64,000 bases of DNA. Origin: an uncultured Flavobacteriaceae bacterium (lineage in GTDB: Bacteria > Bacteroidota > Bacteroidia > Flavobacteriales > Flavobacteriaceae). Positions 33,683 to 45,292 of the stretch are shown here, one piece after another (position 1 is the stretch's first letter; each line of letters opens with the position of its first letter). The notes beneath the pieces are model-generated. The model had not been told where the DNA came from. It was given only the letters and a program-made list of their open reading frames with translations, and did no database searches. The stretch is from the NCBI GenBank assembly GCA_947503005.1, contig CANNCA010000002.1, positions 868,001 to 932,000 on the forward strand, in the 5' to 3' direction. Made by a program: the position numbers and the translations under genes.

Positions 33683-33796
33683 ATGAAAGCATCTAACAGC
33701 AGAACGGCAACAGAATCAAAAACAGGACAGTACTTCTCAACCTTTAGCAATAGCAAAAGAGCACAATGGGCGCAGTACAGAAATTTCAATCGCTAA
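33683..33796 (+). CDS. 37-residue basic peptide, family copy 2
   Basis: ATG at 33683, TAA at 33794-33796. It differs from copy 1 in four codons, only one of them changing the residue (K5 to N5). The near identity points to recent duplication. It has its own A-rich leader ending AAAATATC before the ATG. Function unknown. Confidence 0.75.
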   Translation: MKASNSRTATESKTGQYFSTFSNSKRAQWAQYRNFNR

Positions 33797-33837
33797 TCAC
33801 GGTTTAAACAACAATAACAATTTAAAATATAGAAAAC

Positions 33838-33951
33838 ATGAAAGCATCAATCACAAAAACAGCAACAGAATCGAAAACGGGACAGTACTTTTCAGCTTTT
33901 AGCAACAGCAAAAGAGCACAATGGGCACAATACCGGAACTTTAATCGCTAA
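33838..33951 (+). CDS. 37-residue basic peptide, family copy 3
   Basis: ATG at 33838, TAA at 33949-33951. Against copy 1, codons 8-37 carry nine silent changes and only one replacement (T20 to A20), a strong sign of purifying selection on the peptide. The N-terminal codons 4-7 are more variable. It keeps the TGQYFS.FSNSKRAQWAQY core. Function unknown. Confidence 0.77.
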   Translation: MKASITKTATESKTGQYFSAFSNSKRAQWAQYRNFNR

Positions 33952-33992
33952 TCACGATTTGTAACAACACATCAATCAATAAAACAAAAATC

Positions 33993-34103
33993 ATGAGAAC
34001 TTTCATCAATCAATCACCAATGGAATCTAGAAGGCTAACATTCCTTTCTAATCAAAAGGATAGCAAAAGAATCCGCTGGTCGGTACCTAAAGATCTGCAC
34101 TAG
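33993..34103 (+). CDS. 36-residue peptide, divergent fourth member
   Basis: ATG at 33993, TAG at 34101-34103. It is less similar but keeps the serine/lysine/arginine/tryptophan core (DSKRIRW against NSKRAQW), the same size and basic charge. It sits in register with the others after a 41-bp spacer and before a strong terminator, as if the four form one transcript. Function unknown. Confidence 0.6.
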   Translation: MRTFINQSPMESRRLTFLSNQKDSKRIRWSVPKDLH

Positions 34104-34123
34104 CAGAAAGCTTATCACATATC

Positions 34124-34160
34124 AAAGGGGATAGACCTTCATCAAAGTCTATCCCCTTTC
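34124..34160. terminator. Strong terminator after the peptide cluster
   Basis: A perfect 13-bp stem AAAGGGGATAGAC (34124-34136) with GTCTATCCCCTTT (34147-34159) and a 10-nt loop, followed by T-rich sequence on the plus strand. It lies just before the convergent USP stop (34173) and could serve both sides. Confidence 0.85.
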
Positions 34161-34172
34161 TTTATGTCAACA

Positions 34173-35018
34173 TCACACTATTCTTTTATTAATACTTAAG
34201 AGTGGTATCGAAACATGCGATTCCATCTTTTTGACCAAATCTTTATGAAAAAGTTTTTTGAAGAATGAATCTTTGTTTTCGCGTTCTAGCATGACCAACA
34301 CATCAGCCTTATGTGAATCGATAAAAACCCGCAGGCCATTGTATATCGTGTCTGCCAAAAATGTATGAAATTGCACGTTTGGGTAATTCACTTTTTGCCC
34401 GACCATTTTCTTGAACCATTCCAATTGTTCTTGACTCACAAATTCTTCTACCGTAGGAATGTGTACTACCCTAATTTTCGCACTGAATGGTTTTGCAATG
34501 GCCACCAACTTTTTGATGGCAAAAATGTCCTCTTTCTCAAAATCTGTTGCGTAGACAATGGTCTTTATTTTTCTGAAGCGTTTCGTATTCGGTATGACAA
34601 TGAGAGGGCACAAGACATTCGCTATTAGTGCCTTGGCAATACTACCAGAAAATAGACCACGTTGGGTGTGTTCATCCTTCATGCCAACAACAAGTAAATC
34701 AGGATTGATTTTCGAAACCTGCAGTAGAACCCCTTCGCTAATCGAAGTATGCTCTTGAACTTTTATTTCGACATTGGTGCGCACCCAATCATCGTTCAAA
34801 TACTTTGTGCAATAATTCATTACTAAGTCCACTTTTTCGGCCTGCAACCGCTGTTTTATCTGACTAGGTGCTCGTATCGTGGATACAGTGACTGGCGGAA
34901 CCGAATAAACGTGCAGTACAATCAACTTACAGTTGAGGCCATCAGCTAATTTATAGGCATATCGTAAGGTGGTAACCTCTAGATCGGAAAGATCGCTGGC
35001 ATATGCTATGAATTTCAT
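34173..35018 (-). CDS. Universal stress protein, tandem UspA domains
   Basis: 281 residues with two UspA-like domains (about 1-145 and 150-281). The first has the GMKDEHTQRGLFSGSIAKAL nucleotide-loop pattern; the second lacks a clear glycine-rich loop, so only one domain may bind ATP. Class B promoter with predicted 14-nt leader. It is paralogous to the 27931 gene. Confidence 0.9.
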   Translation of the reverse strand: MKFIAYASDLSDLEVTTLRYAYKLADGLNCKLIVLHVYSVPPVTVSTIRAPSQIKQRLQAEKVDLVMNYCTKYLNDDWVRTNVEIKVQEHTSISEGVLLQVSKINPDLLVVGMKDEHTQRGLFSGSIAKALIANVLCPLIVIPNTKRFRKIKTIVYATDFEKEDIFAIKKLVAIAKPFSAKIRVVHIPTVEEFVSQEQLEWFKKMVGQKVNYPNVQFHTFLADTIYNGLRVFIDSHKADVLVMLERENKDSFFKKLFHKDLVKKMESHVSIPLLSINKRIV

Positions 35019-35036
35019 TTTAAGTTGCTTTGAAAT

Positions 35037-35080
35037 TAAAGTTAGTATGATAGTAATTCAAGTACAATGACCAAGGTCAT
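35037..35080 (-). promoter_or_regulatory. Class B operator and -7 box of the 34173 USP gene
   Basis: A perfect class B palindrome ATGAC-CAAG-GTCAT (35067-35080, centre 35073.5) is followed exactly 29.5 bp away on the minus strand by TAACTTTA (35044-35037). Predicted start near 35032. On the other side, TACTTTTA at 35133-35140 would place the same operator at -71.5 of the 35160 gene. Confidence 0.76.
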
Positions 35081-35159
35081 CTAGTATCGCATCTATATGA
35101 TAAACATCATTTCTTCGAAAACTTGCATATCCTACTTTTATTTCAATAAAAACGGTGTT

Positions 35160-36260
35160 ATGAAAATTACCTTTACCCTACTCTTGCTTCTACACGGACT
35201 TATACACACCATGGGGTTTATCACAGCTTTTCAGTTGGCCAAATTCGACCAACTAACACATCAAATATCGAAACCTGTAGGCCTGCTTTGGTCGCTTACA
35301 ACAATTTTGTTTCTGTTTGCTGCAATTGCGTATATACTTGGAAAAGAGTTTTGGCCCATCGCAGCTTTAATTGCGGTCGTCATATCGCAGCTATTGATTA
35401 TTTTCTTTTGGAAAGATGCCAAATTCGGGACTCTAGCAAACATCATAATCTTAATAGCTAGTATAACTTCTTACGGACATTTTCAATTTAAAAATAGGGT
35501 TCAGGCCGAAGTTTCGGAAATATTTGAAACACAGGTACATAAGGAAGTAAAAAGTGGCGCTAATAAATCTATCGAGGACCTTCCTCCTATTATTCAAAAG
35601 TGGATTGAAACTTCAGGTATCAGCTCAAGGCCAAGAATTACCACCGTCCGCCTAAAACAAAAAGGAGAAATGAAGACTAAGCTGAATGGAAATTGGATGC
35701 TGTTCACTGCAGAACAATACTTCAATATTCCAGACCCAGCCTTTCTATGGAGTACCAAGGTCAACGTGATGCCTTTAATCTATATGGACGGAAGGGACAA
35801 GCTTAAAAATGGCAAAGGCGAAATGTTGATAAAACTGCTATCGTTATTTCCCGTTGTCAATGAAGGAAACAACGAAAAAATCGATTCAGGCAGTATGCAA
35901 CGATATCTTGCCGAAATGTGTTGGTTCCCGAGCATGGCGACTGAGAATTATATTTCTTGGGAGGTCCTTGGTATAAACGTTGCTAAAGCGACATTGACAC
36001 TTACTGGTAAGAAGGTTTCTGGTATATTTACTTTTTCAGAAGAAGGCGACTTCGTATCCTTTGAGACCCTACGCTATTTTGGAGGCGGACCAAAGGCAGA
36101 ATTAGAAACATGGTTTATAGAAGCCACCGATTATAAGTCCTTCGAGGGAATCAGAATTCCTAATAAATGCAAGGTAACATGGAAATTAAAGGAGGGTGAC
36201 TTCAACTGGCTCAATCTTGAGGTTACAGATTTGGACTATAATCGCATTGAAAATTGGTGA
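35160..36260 (+). CDS. Membrane protein of the DUF6544/DUF6920 type
   Basis: 366 residues from the ATG at 35160; the in-frame ATG at 35097 precedes the likely promoter. About four membrane segments lie in the first 110 residues, followed by a soluble beta-rich domain (about 130-366) with conserved-looking motifs (LPPIIQKWIETSG, MRYLAEMCWFPSM-like). The soluble part resembles the DUF6544/DUF6920 family, whose function is unknown. A TACTTTTA box lies 20 bp before the start. Confidence 0.72.
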   Translation: MKITFTLLLLLHGLIHTMGFITAFQLAKFDQLTHQISKPVGLLWSLTTILFLFAAIAYILGKEFWPIAALIAVVISQLLIIFFWKDAKFGTLANIIILIASITSYGHFQFKNRVQAEVSEIFETQVHKEVKSGANKSIEDLPPIIQKWIETSGISSRPRITTVRLKQKGEMKTKLNGNWMLFTAEQYFNIPDPAFLWSTKVNVMPLIYMDGRDKLKNGKGEMLIKLLSLFPVVNEGNNEKIDSGSMQRYLAEMCWFPSMATENYISWEVLGINVAKATLTLTGKKVSGIFTFSEEGDFVSFETLRYFGGGPKAELETWFIEATDYKSFEGIRIPNKCKVTWKLKEGDFNWLNLEVTDLDYNRIENW

Positions 36261-36313
36261 AAACAATTCATATATCGCCATGATTTTCTACTTCGTGGTA
36301 GGCTTTAACATTT

Positions 36314-36463
36314 TTATTCCACCATCCCTAAAAAATCATCCTCCGAAATAATTTGCACCCTTAAGGATTCTGCCTTCGTCCGCTTGCTCGGCCCCATTTT
36401 ATCACCAGCAACCAAATAGGAAGTTTTTGAGGAAACTGAAGAACCCACCTTGCCCCCATTGTC
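36314..36463 (-). pseudogene. Displaced 3' end of an older ligA (last 49 codons)
   Basis: Read on the minus strand, 49 codons plus stop (TAA at 36316-36314) encode the end of a LigA BRCT domain, from DNGGKVGSS to [10 protein letters not shown]. It aligns without gaps to residues 767-815 of the intact LigA at 37508-39955, with 32 of 49 residues identical by hand count. The frame is broken by a TAA right upstream (36466-36464). The alignment begins at 36463, where the AT-rich islet starts. It appears to be the former ligA end, cut off by the islet. Confidence 0.85.
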
Positions 36464-40536
<4,073 letters not shown>

Positions 40537-40625
40537 TGTAACGCTATCCGTTATTTACTTACTTAAAATCAGTATTATTTCCTTTGATCCGATGTTTTAA
40601 ACACAGCCCGATAGCGCCACCACTC

Positions 40626-41489
40626 TCAAGAGAGGATATCAACAAAAATCGCTTTCAACATTCGATCATTCCCGAACATGTCTTTTCGGAGTTCAATTTC
40701 TGAAAAATTATGCTCTTGCAAAAGTTGTTGGGTCTCTTTTCCTAAGTATTGATTGATTTCGAAAAATAGTTTACCGTTCGAATTTAAATGTTGCGCCGCG
40801 AATTGAGTTATGGCCTTGTAAAATACAAGGGGAGAGTCATCCGAAACGAAAAGTGCTTCCTTAGGTTCATAGTTTAAGACGTTCTTATGCATTTCATTTT
40901 TTTCAAACTCCCGTACATAGGGTGGATTCGAAACAATAAGATCAAATTTTAGTTCATTTTCGAAATTGAAAATATCGGCTTGGATAAAGTTGACTTTGAC
41001 CGCATTCAAAACGGCATTTTCTTTCGCCACTTCTAAAGCATCAGCAGATATATCAAGCGCATAAATGGTAGCGTTTTCGAGCTGTTTCGCCAAGGATATC
41101 GCAATACAACCGCTACCCGTACCAATATCCAAAACCTTTAGGTCTCGACTGCGCGCGACCTGACAATCATCTAAAATCCAGTATACTAATTCTTCAGTCT
41201 CCGGTCTGGGAATCAAAACGTTCTCATTTACGATAAATTCCATATCCATAAAAAAGGCCTTCCCTATAATATGCTGTATCGGATGTTGCAATCGTAACCT
41301 GCTCAGGGCTTCGAACAAGGGTTGCTCTTCTTCTTTGGTAATTACCAAATTTGGTTGAAGCGCGAGTACAAATCTTTCCAATTTCAAATAATGTTCAATG
41401 AGCAAGTAAAAAAAGCTGTCGACTTCTTCTTTTGGGTAGCTTTCGTCAAGCTCTTTATGGAATATTTTTTTGATTTCACGTAGTTGCAC
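40626..41489 (-). CDS. prmC: Peptide chain release factor glutamine methyltransferase
   Basis: 287 residues: an N-terminal helical domain (about 1-90) and a Rossmann methyltransferase with LDIGTGSGCIAISLA (about 120-134) and the catalytic NPPY at 188-191. It methylates the GGQ glutamine of release factors 1 and 2. The GTG start of ribD lies 43 bp upstream on the other strand. Confidence 0.94.
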   Translation of the reverse strand: MQLREIKKIFHKELDESYPKEEVDSFFYLLIEHYLKLERFVLALQPNLVITKEEEQPLFEALSRLRLQHPIQHIIGKAFFMDMEFIVNENVLIPRPETEELVYWILDDCQVARSRDLKVLDIGTGSGCIAISLAKQLENATIYALDISADALEVAKENAVLNAVKVNFIQADIFNFENELKFDLIVSNPPYVREFEKNEMHKNVLNYEPKEALFVSDDSPLVFYKAITQFAAQHLNSNGKLFFEINQYLGKETQQLLQEHNFSEIELRKDMFGNDRMLKAIFVDILS

Positions 41490-41532
41490 TAAACCTATGG
41501 GGTGTTGGTTGGGAAAGTTCTATTTTTACAGC

Positions 41533-42582
41533 GTGAAGATACATGAAAAATATATTTCAAGATGTATTGATATTGCTCAAAACGGATTGGGCACTACGGC
41601 CCCAAACCCTATGGTAGGAGCGGTAATCGTTCACGATGAAAAAATTATCGGCGAAGGTTTTACAAGTCCATATGGCGGGCCTCATGCCGAGGTCAACGCC
41701 ATTGCATCAGTACGCGAGAAATCACTTTTAAAGGAAGCTACCCTATATGTTACCCTTGAACCATGTTCCCATTTTGGAAAAACACCTCCGTGTGTGGATT
41801 TAATTATTATAAGTCAAATTCCGAAAGTAGTCGTAGGGATATTAGATCCGCATGAAAAAGTGGCCGGAAAAGGTATAGCGCGCTTAAAAGATGCCGGATG
41901 CGAGATTGTTGTCGGGGTTTTGGAATCTGAATGCCGTGAGCTTCACAAGCGATTTTTATCTTTTCATGAGAAGAAGCGGCCTTATATAATTTTAAAATGG
42001 GCAGAAACTTTGGATGGTTTTATAGCACCTGACAATGAGCAGCGTAGCGAAAATCCCGAGCCTTTTTGGATAACGAATTCCCGTTCACGGCAACTGGTAC
42101 ATCAATGGCGGGCTGAAGAAAATGCAATTTTGGTTGGAACCAATACTGTTTTATCTGACAATCCGAGATTGGACGTTCGCAAATGGAAAGGAGAACATCC
42201 ACTTCGGATAGTCATCGATAAAGATTTGAAAATACCACACGATTTTCATGCTCTGGATGGAAGCATACCTACCTTTGTTCTCACAGGACTTGAAGAAGCT
42301 TCAAAACATAAAGATGGCGTTTTCTACGAAGTTTTAGACTTTTCACGTGATTTGGCCGAGCAAATAGTTAATGTTCTTTTCAAAAATAATTGTACCAGTG
42401 TTATTATTGAAGGCGGTACCAGAACGCTGCAGACTTTCATTGATGCGCAATTGTGGGATGAGGCAAGAGTTTTTATGGGAAATACAAGGTTTCAAAAGGG
42501 TCTAAAAGCACCCTATTTAAAAGGAGAAATCATTTCGACTAAAGAAATTGAAGGTGACCTCCTAAAAATTTACAGGCCATGA
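41533..42582 (+). CDS. ribD: Bifunctional riboflavin deaminase/reductase
   Basis: 349 residues from a GTG at 41533; a longer in-frame ORF from 41470 would overlap prmC and does not match the family N-terminus (VKIHEKYISRCIDIAQNGLG does). Deaminase domain (about 1-145) with zinc motif HAEVNAIA and PCSHFGKTPPC; reductase domain (about 150-349). It carries out steps two and three of riboflavin synthesis. A TATTTTTA box ends 4 bp before the GTG, so the mRNA may be nearly leaderless. The stop overlaps the HAD gene start. Confidence 0.9.
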   Translation: MKIHEKYISRCIDIAQNGLGTTAPNPMVGAVIVHDEKIIGEGFTSPYGGPHAEVNAIASVREKSLLKEATLYVTLEPCSHFGKTPPCVDLIIISQIPKVVVGILDPHEKVAGKGIARLKDAGCEIVVGVLESECRELHKRFLSFHEKKRPYIILKWAETLDGFIAPDNEQRSENPEPFWITNSRSRQLVHQWRAEENAILVGTNTVLSDNPRLDVRKWKGEHPLRIVIDKDLKIPHDFHALDGSIPTFVLTGLEEASKHKDGVFYEVLDFSRDLAEQIVNVLFKNNCTSVIIEGGTRTLQTFIDAQLWDEARVFMGNTRFQKGLKAPYLKGEIISTKEIEGDLLKIYRP

Positions 42583-43184
42583 TAAAAAATATCATTTTTG
42601 ATTTTGGGGATGTCTTTATCAATTTGGATAAAGAAGTTATTTTTCGTGAAATCGAGAAATTCGGAGGAAGCCCAGAACTGAGCCCTGAAATACTTGCCTT
42701 GAACAAATCTTACGAAGTAGGGCATACTACATCCGAGGATTTCGTTACGCAGTTGGCGACAATTTATCCCCAAGCCTCTTCAGAAGAAATCATTCATATT
42801 TGGAATTCGATGTTGCTAGATTTTCCCGATTATCGCTTAGAATTCATAGAAAACTTTTCCCGAGAGAAAAACTACCGCCTCTTTCTGTTGAGCAATACCA
42901 ATGCGCTTCATATTCCCCATGTGGAAGAAAAAATGGGTGCTGACAAGTTTCTTCGATTTAAAAACTCTTTCGAGCAATTCTATCTATCCCACGAAATCAA
43001 CCTCAGAAAACCTGACGCAGAAATCTATGAGTTCGTTTTGGATAAGAACGGATTAGTGGCTGAGGAGACTTTTTTTATTGACGACACCGAAGAAAATACC
43101 CTAGCCGCTGAAAAATTGGGCATCACTTCTTGGAACCTACGAGTTGGTACCGATGATGTTATCCAGTTAAAAGACAGGTTGTAA
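42579..43184 (+). CDS. HAD-superfamily phosphatase, YihX-like
   Basis: 201 residues, HAD class IA. Motif I reads FDFGDVF with nucleophile D8 and glycine at the usual second Asp, as in the YihX/glucose-1-phosphate phosphatase branch. Motif II is LLSNTN, motif III K near 148, motif IV FIDDTEEN. Probable sugar-phosphate phosphatase. ATGA overlap with ribD implies co-translation. Confidence 0.88.
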   Translation: MIKNIIFDFGDVFINLDKEVIFREIEKFGGSPELSPEILALNKSYEVGHTTSEDFVTQLATIYPQASSEEIIHIWNSMLLDFPDYRLEFIENFSREKNYRLFLLSNTNALHIPHVEEKMGADKFLRFKNSFEQFYLSHEINLRKPDAEIYEFVLDKNGLVAEETFFIDDTEENTLAAEKLGITSWNLRVGTDDVIQLKDRL

Positions 43185-43185
43185 G

Positions 43186-44055
43186 ATGTTGGATCTTGCC
43201 TTAAGTGTTCTTTGTTCCAGTTTGATCTTCGTTATTTTCAAACTATTCTCTGTATACAAAGTAGAAACCTTTTATGCCATCATCGCCAACTATTTTGTGG
43301 CTTGTGTGGTTGGCTTACTATTTTATAAAAATGACATAACTATTATAGACATTCCTGAAAAGCCATGGTTCTGGGGCACTTTCGCCCTCGGATTACTTTT
43401 TATAATCGTATTCAACTTAATGGCAGCAACTTCACAGCGACTTGGAGTTTCAGTAGCCTCGGTAGCCACTAAAATGTCCTTGGCGTTGCCCGTGCTTTTT
43501 GGGGTGTTATACTATAAGGAAGTGCTCGGCCCTCTTAAAATCATCGGAATTCTTTTAGCTCTCGGGGCGGTTTATTTTGCCTCTATCAAAGAAAGAACCA
43601 CCAAATTTAAAATTGGATCCCTATTGCTACCGTTTTTCGTATTTACCGGTTCGGGGGTCATTGACATTAGTTTGGCCTTTTTTCAAAAAGAGTTCATTGC
43701 AAGTCAAGAACTGCCGTTGTTCTCCGCGACGATTTTTGCCTCTGCCGCCGTCATAGGTATCACTTATCTTTTAATTAATAGTTTAAGAAATCCGTTGAAA
43801 ATCAACTACAAAAATATTTTGGGAGGTATTGCATTGGGGGTGCCAAACTATTTCTCTATCTATTTTTTGTTACGAGCACTACAAAACGATAGCCTCAACA
43901 GTGCCTCGGTATTCACTATAAACAACGTAGCCATTGTGATGTTCTCCACGCTCTTGGGCATTCTCTTATTCAAAGAGAAATTAAGCACGAAAAACTGGGG
44001 AGGAATCGCACTAGCTGTAATCAGTATTATTCTAGTAGCCAGGTCCAATGGATGA
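43186..44055 (+). CDS. EamA/DMT-family transporter
   Basis: 289 residues with ten predicted membrane spans in two EamA-like halves. It is a drug/metabolite-type exporter with unknown substrate. It begins 1 bp after the HAD stop and overlaps the next gene by 8 bp, so it is the middle gene of the ribD operon. Confidence 0.85.
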   Translation: MLDLALSVLCSSLIFVIFKLFSVYKVETFYAIIANYFVACVVGLLFYKNDITIIDIPEKPWFWGTFALGLLFIIVFNLMAATSQRLGVSVASVATKMSLALPVLFGVLYYKEVLGPLKIIGILLALGAVYFASIKERTTKFKIGSLLLPFFVFTGSGVIDISLAFFQKEFIASQELPLFSATIFASAAVIGITYLLINSLRNPLKINYKNILGGIALGVPNYFSIYFLLRALQNDSLNSASVFTINNVAIVMFSTLLGILLFKEKLSTKNWGGIALAVISIILVARSNG

Positions 44056-44665
44056 TTCAAAAGATACCTATAAAACCATCTCAAAACCCTCTGCGGCAAT
44101 TCTTTATAAGGATAAGAAAAGTAAATTCTTCGGCTATGCTTTTCCTATTCAAAGCGAGGATGAAGTAAAACCTATAATAGAGTCTTTAAGAAAAAAGCAT
44201 CATACCGCAGGCCATGTTTGTTATGCCTGGCAACTTGGGATTGAAAAGTTGCGATATCGAGCCAACGATGATGGTGAACCCAATAATTCTGCTGGATTGC
44301 CCATTTATGGACAAATACAGTCTTTTAAAGTAACTAATATTTTACTGGCGGTCGCACGTGTTTTTGGCGGAACCAAATTGGGTGTCGGGGGATTGATAAG
44401 TGCCTACCGTACGGCGGCACAAATGGCCTTGGAGACAACAAAAATTGTTGAAAAAACCCAAATGGTGAATTTTGAACTATCATTTGAATATCCGATAATG
44501 GATAGTGTGATGCGAATCATAAAACAAAAACAACTTCAAATTGTTTCTCAGCAGTTAGAAATCTCGTGTAGGCTGATCATCTCAGTGCGAAAGAACGAGG
44601 AAATGGCAACTGAAACGCTATTCAACGAATTATATGGTATTTCGATAAAAAAATTGGTTTCGTGA
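44048..44665 (+). CDS. YigZ/IMPACT-family protein
   Basis: 205 residues with the N-terminal IMPACT domain (KSKFFGYAFPIQSEDEV, HVCYAW, NDDGEPNNSAGLPI, RVFGGTKLGVGGLISAYR). The C-terminal DUF1949-like domain follows. The family is linked to translation/GCN2 regulation in eukaryotes; the bacterial role is unclear. It overlaps the transporter gene. Confidence 0.9.
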   Translation: MDDSKDTYKTISKPSAAILYKDKKSKFFGYAFPIQSEDEVKPIIESLRKKHHTAGHVCYAWQLGIEKLRYRANDDGEPNNSAGLPIYGQIQSFKVTNILLAVARVFGGTKLGVGGLISAYRTAAQMALETTKIVEKTQMVNFELSFEYPIMDSVMRIIKQKQLQIVSQQLEISCRLIISVRKNEEMATETLFNELYGISIKKLVS

Positions 44666-44680
44666 CAGATGGAACCAACT

Positions 44681-45082
44681 TCAGAGAGCAGCAATTTTTT
44701 CAAGCAAGTAATCCGGACATTTTACAGGACGCTTTTTATCCATATCCATAAATACCAGTACCGTGTTCGCAAGTACCAAGATATCGCCTGCTTCATTTCT
44801 TATTTCGAAGTCGAATTCAATGCGAACCGAAGGCGTCTTTTTAAGAATAGTTCTTACCGTTATCAAATCATCATAAACTGCTGATTTTTTGAATTCAACG
44901 TGCAATGAAATCACAGGCAGCATGATACCGTCCTTTTCCATCTCTTTGTACGAAGTTCCCAACTGTCGTAACCATTCTACCCTACCCATTTCAAAGTATT
45001 GCGCATAGTTGCCATGGTATACTACGCCCATTTGGTCAGTTTCACTGTAGCGAACTCGAAAAGAAATTTCGTTAAATTTCAT
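44681..45082 (-). CDS. 4HBT-type acyl-CoA thioesterase
   Basis: 133 residues, hot-dog fold of the YbgC/FadM group. The catalytic aspartate is in YSETDQMGVVYHGNYAQYFE. It hydrolyses short or medium acyl-CoA; in other bacteria YbgC works with the Tol-Pal system. Convergent with the YigZ gene and divergent from dnaA. Confidence 0.92.
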   Translation of the reverse strand: MKFNEISFRVRYSETDQMGVVYHGNYAQYFEMGRVEWLRQLGTSYKEMEKDGIMLPVISLHVEFKKSAVYDDLITVRTILKKTPSVRIEFDFEIRNEAGDILVLANTVLVFMDMDKKRPVKCPDYLLEKIAAL

Positions 45083-45292
45083 GATTTATCATGTAAAAAT
45101 GATACATTTAAAGGATGCCGAAAAGCGGATGGTGAACATGAGAAAAAAAAAGGGGAAATTCAACCCTGTTTGATTTTTTTTTTAGATAATTTGTTCACAT
45201 ATTTGTCCCACCTAGGAAGTCAGGCTTGCTCCGGTCCAATTTCCGACCTACAATACTTAAAAACTAACCAACAAAATAACAGAAATTTTAGA

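Noticed and set aside
33433-33951. The tandem 37-codon repeats read as a CRISPR-like array
   Set aside because: Repeat units are over 110 bp, are open reading frames with silent third-position changes, and spacers are not of uniform CRISPR size; no cas genes are nearby.
44999-45292. Long N-terminal extension of dnaA
   Set aside because: It overlaps the divergent thioesterase gene, and the family N-terminus begins at 45293.
45083-45292. Possible replication origin next to dnaA
   Set aside because: Only one weak DnaA-box-like sequence (TTGTTCACA) was found and no box cluster or AT-rich unwinding repeats, so an origin is not supported.
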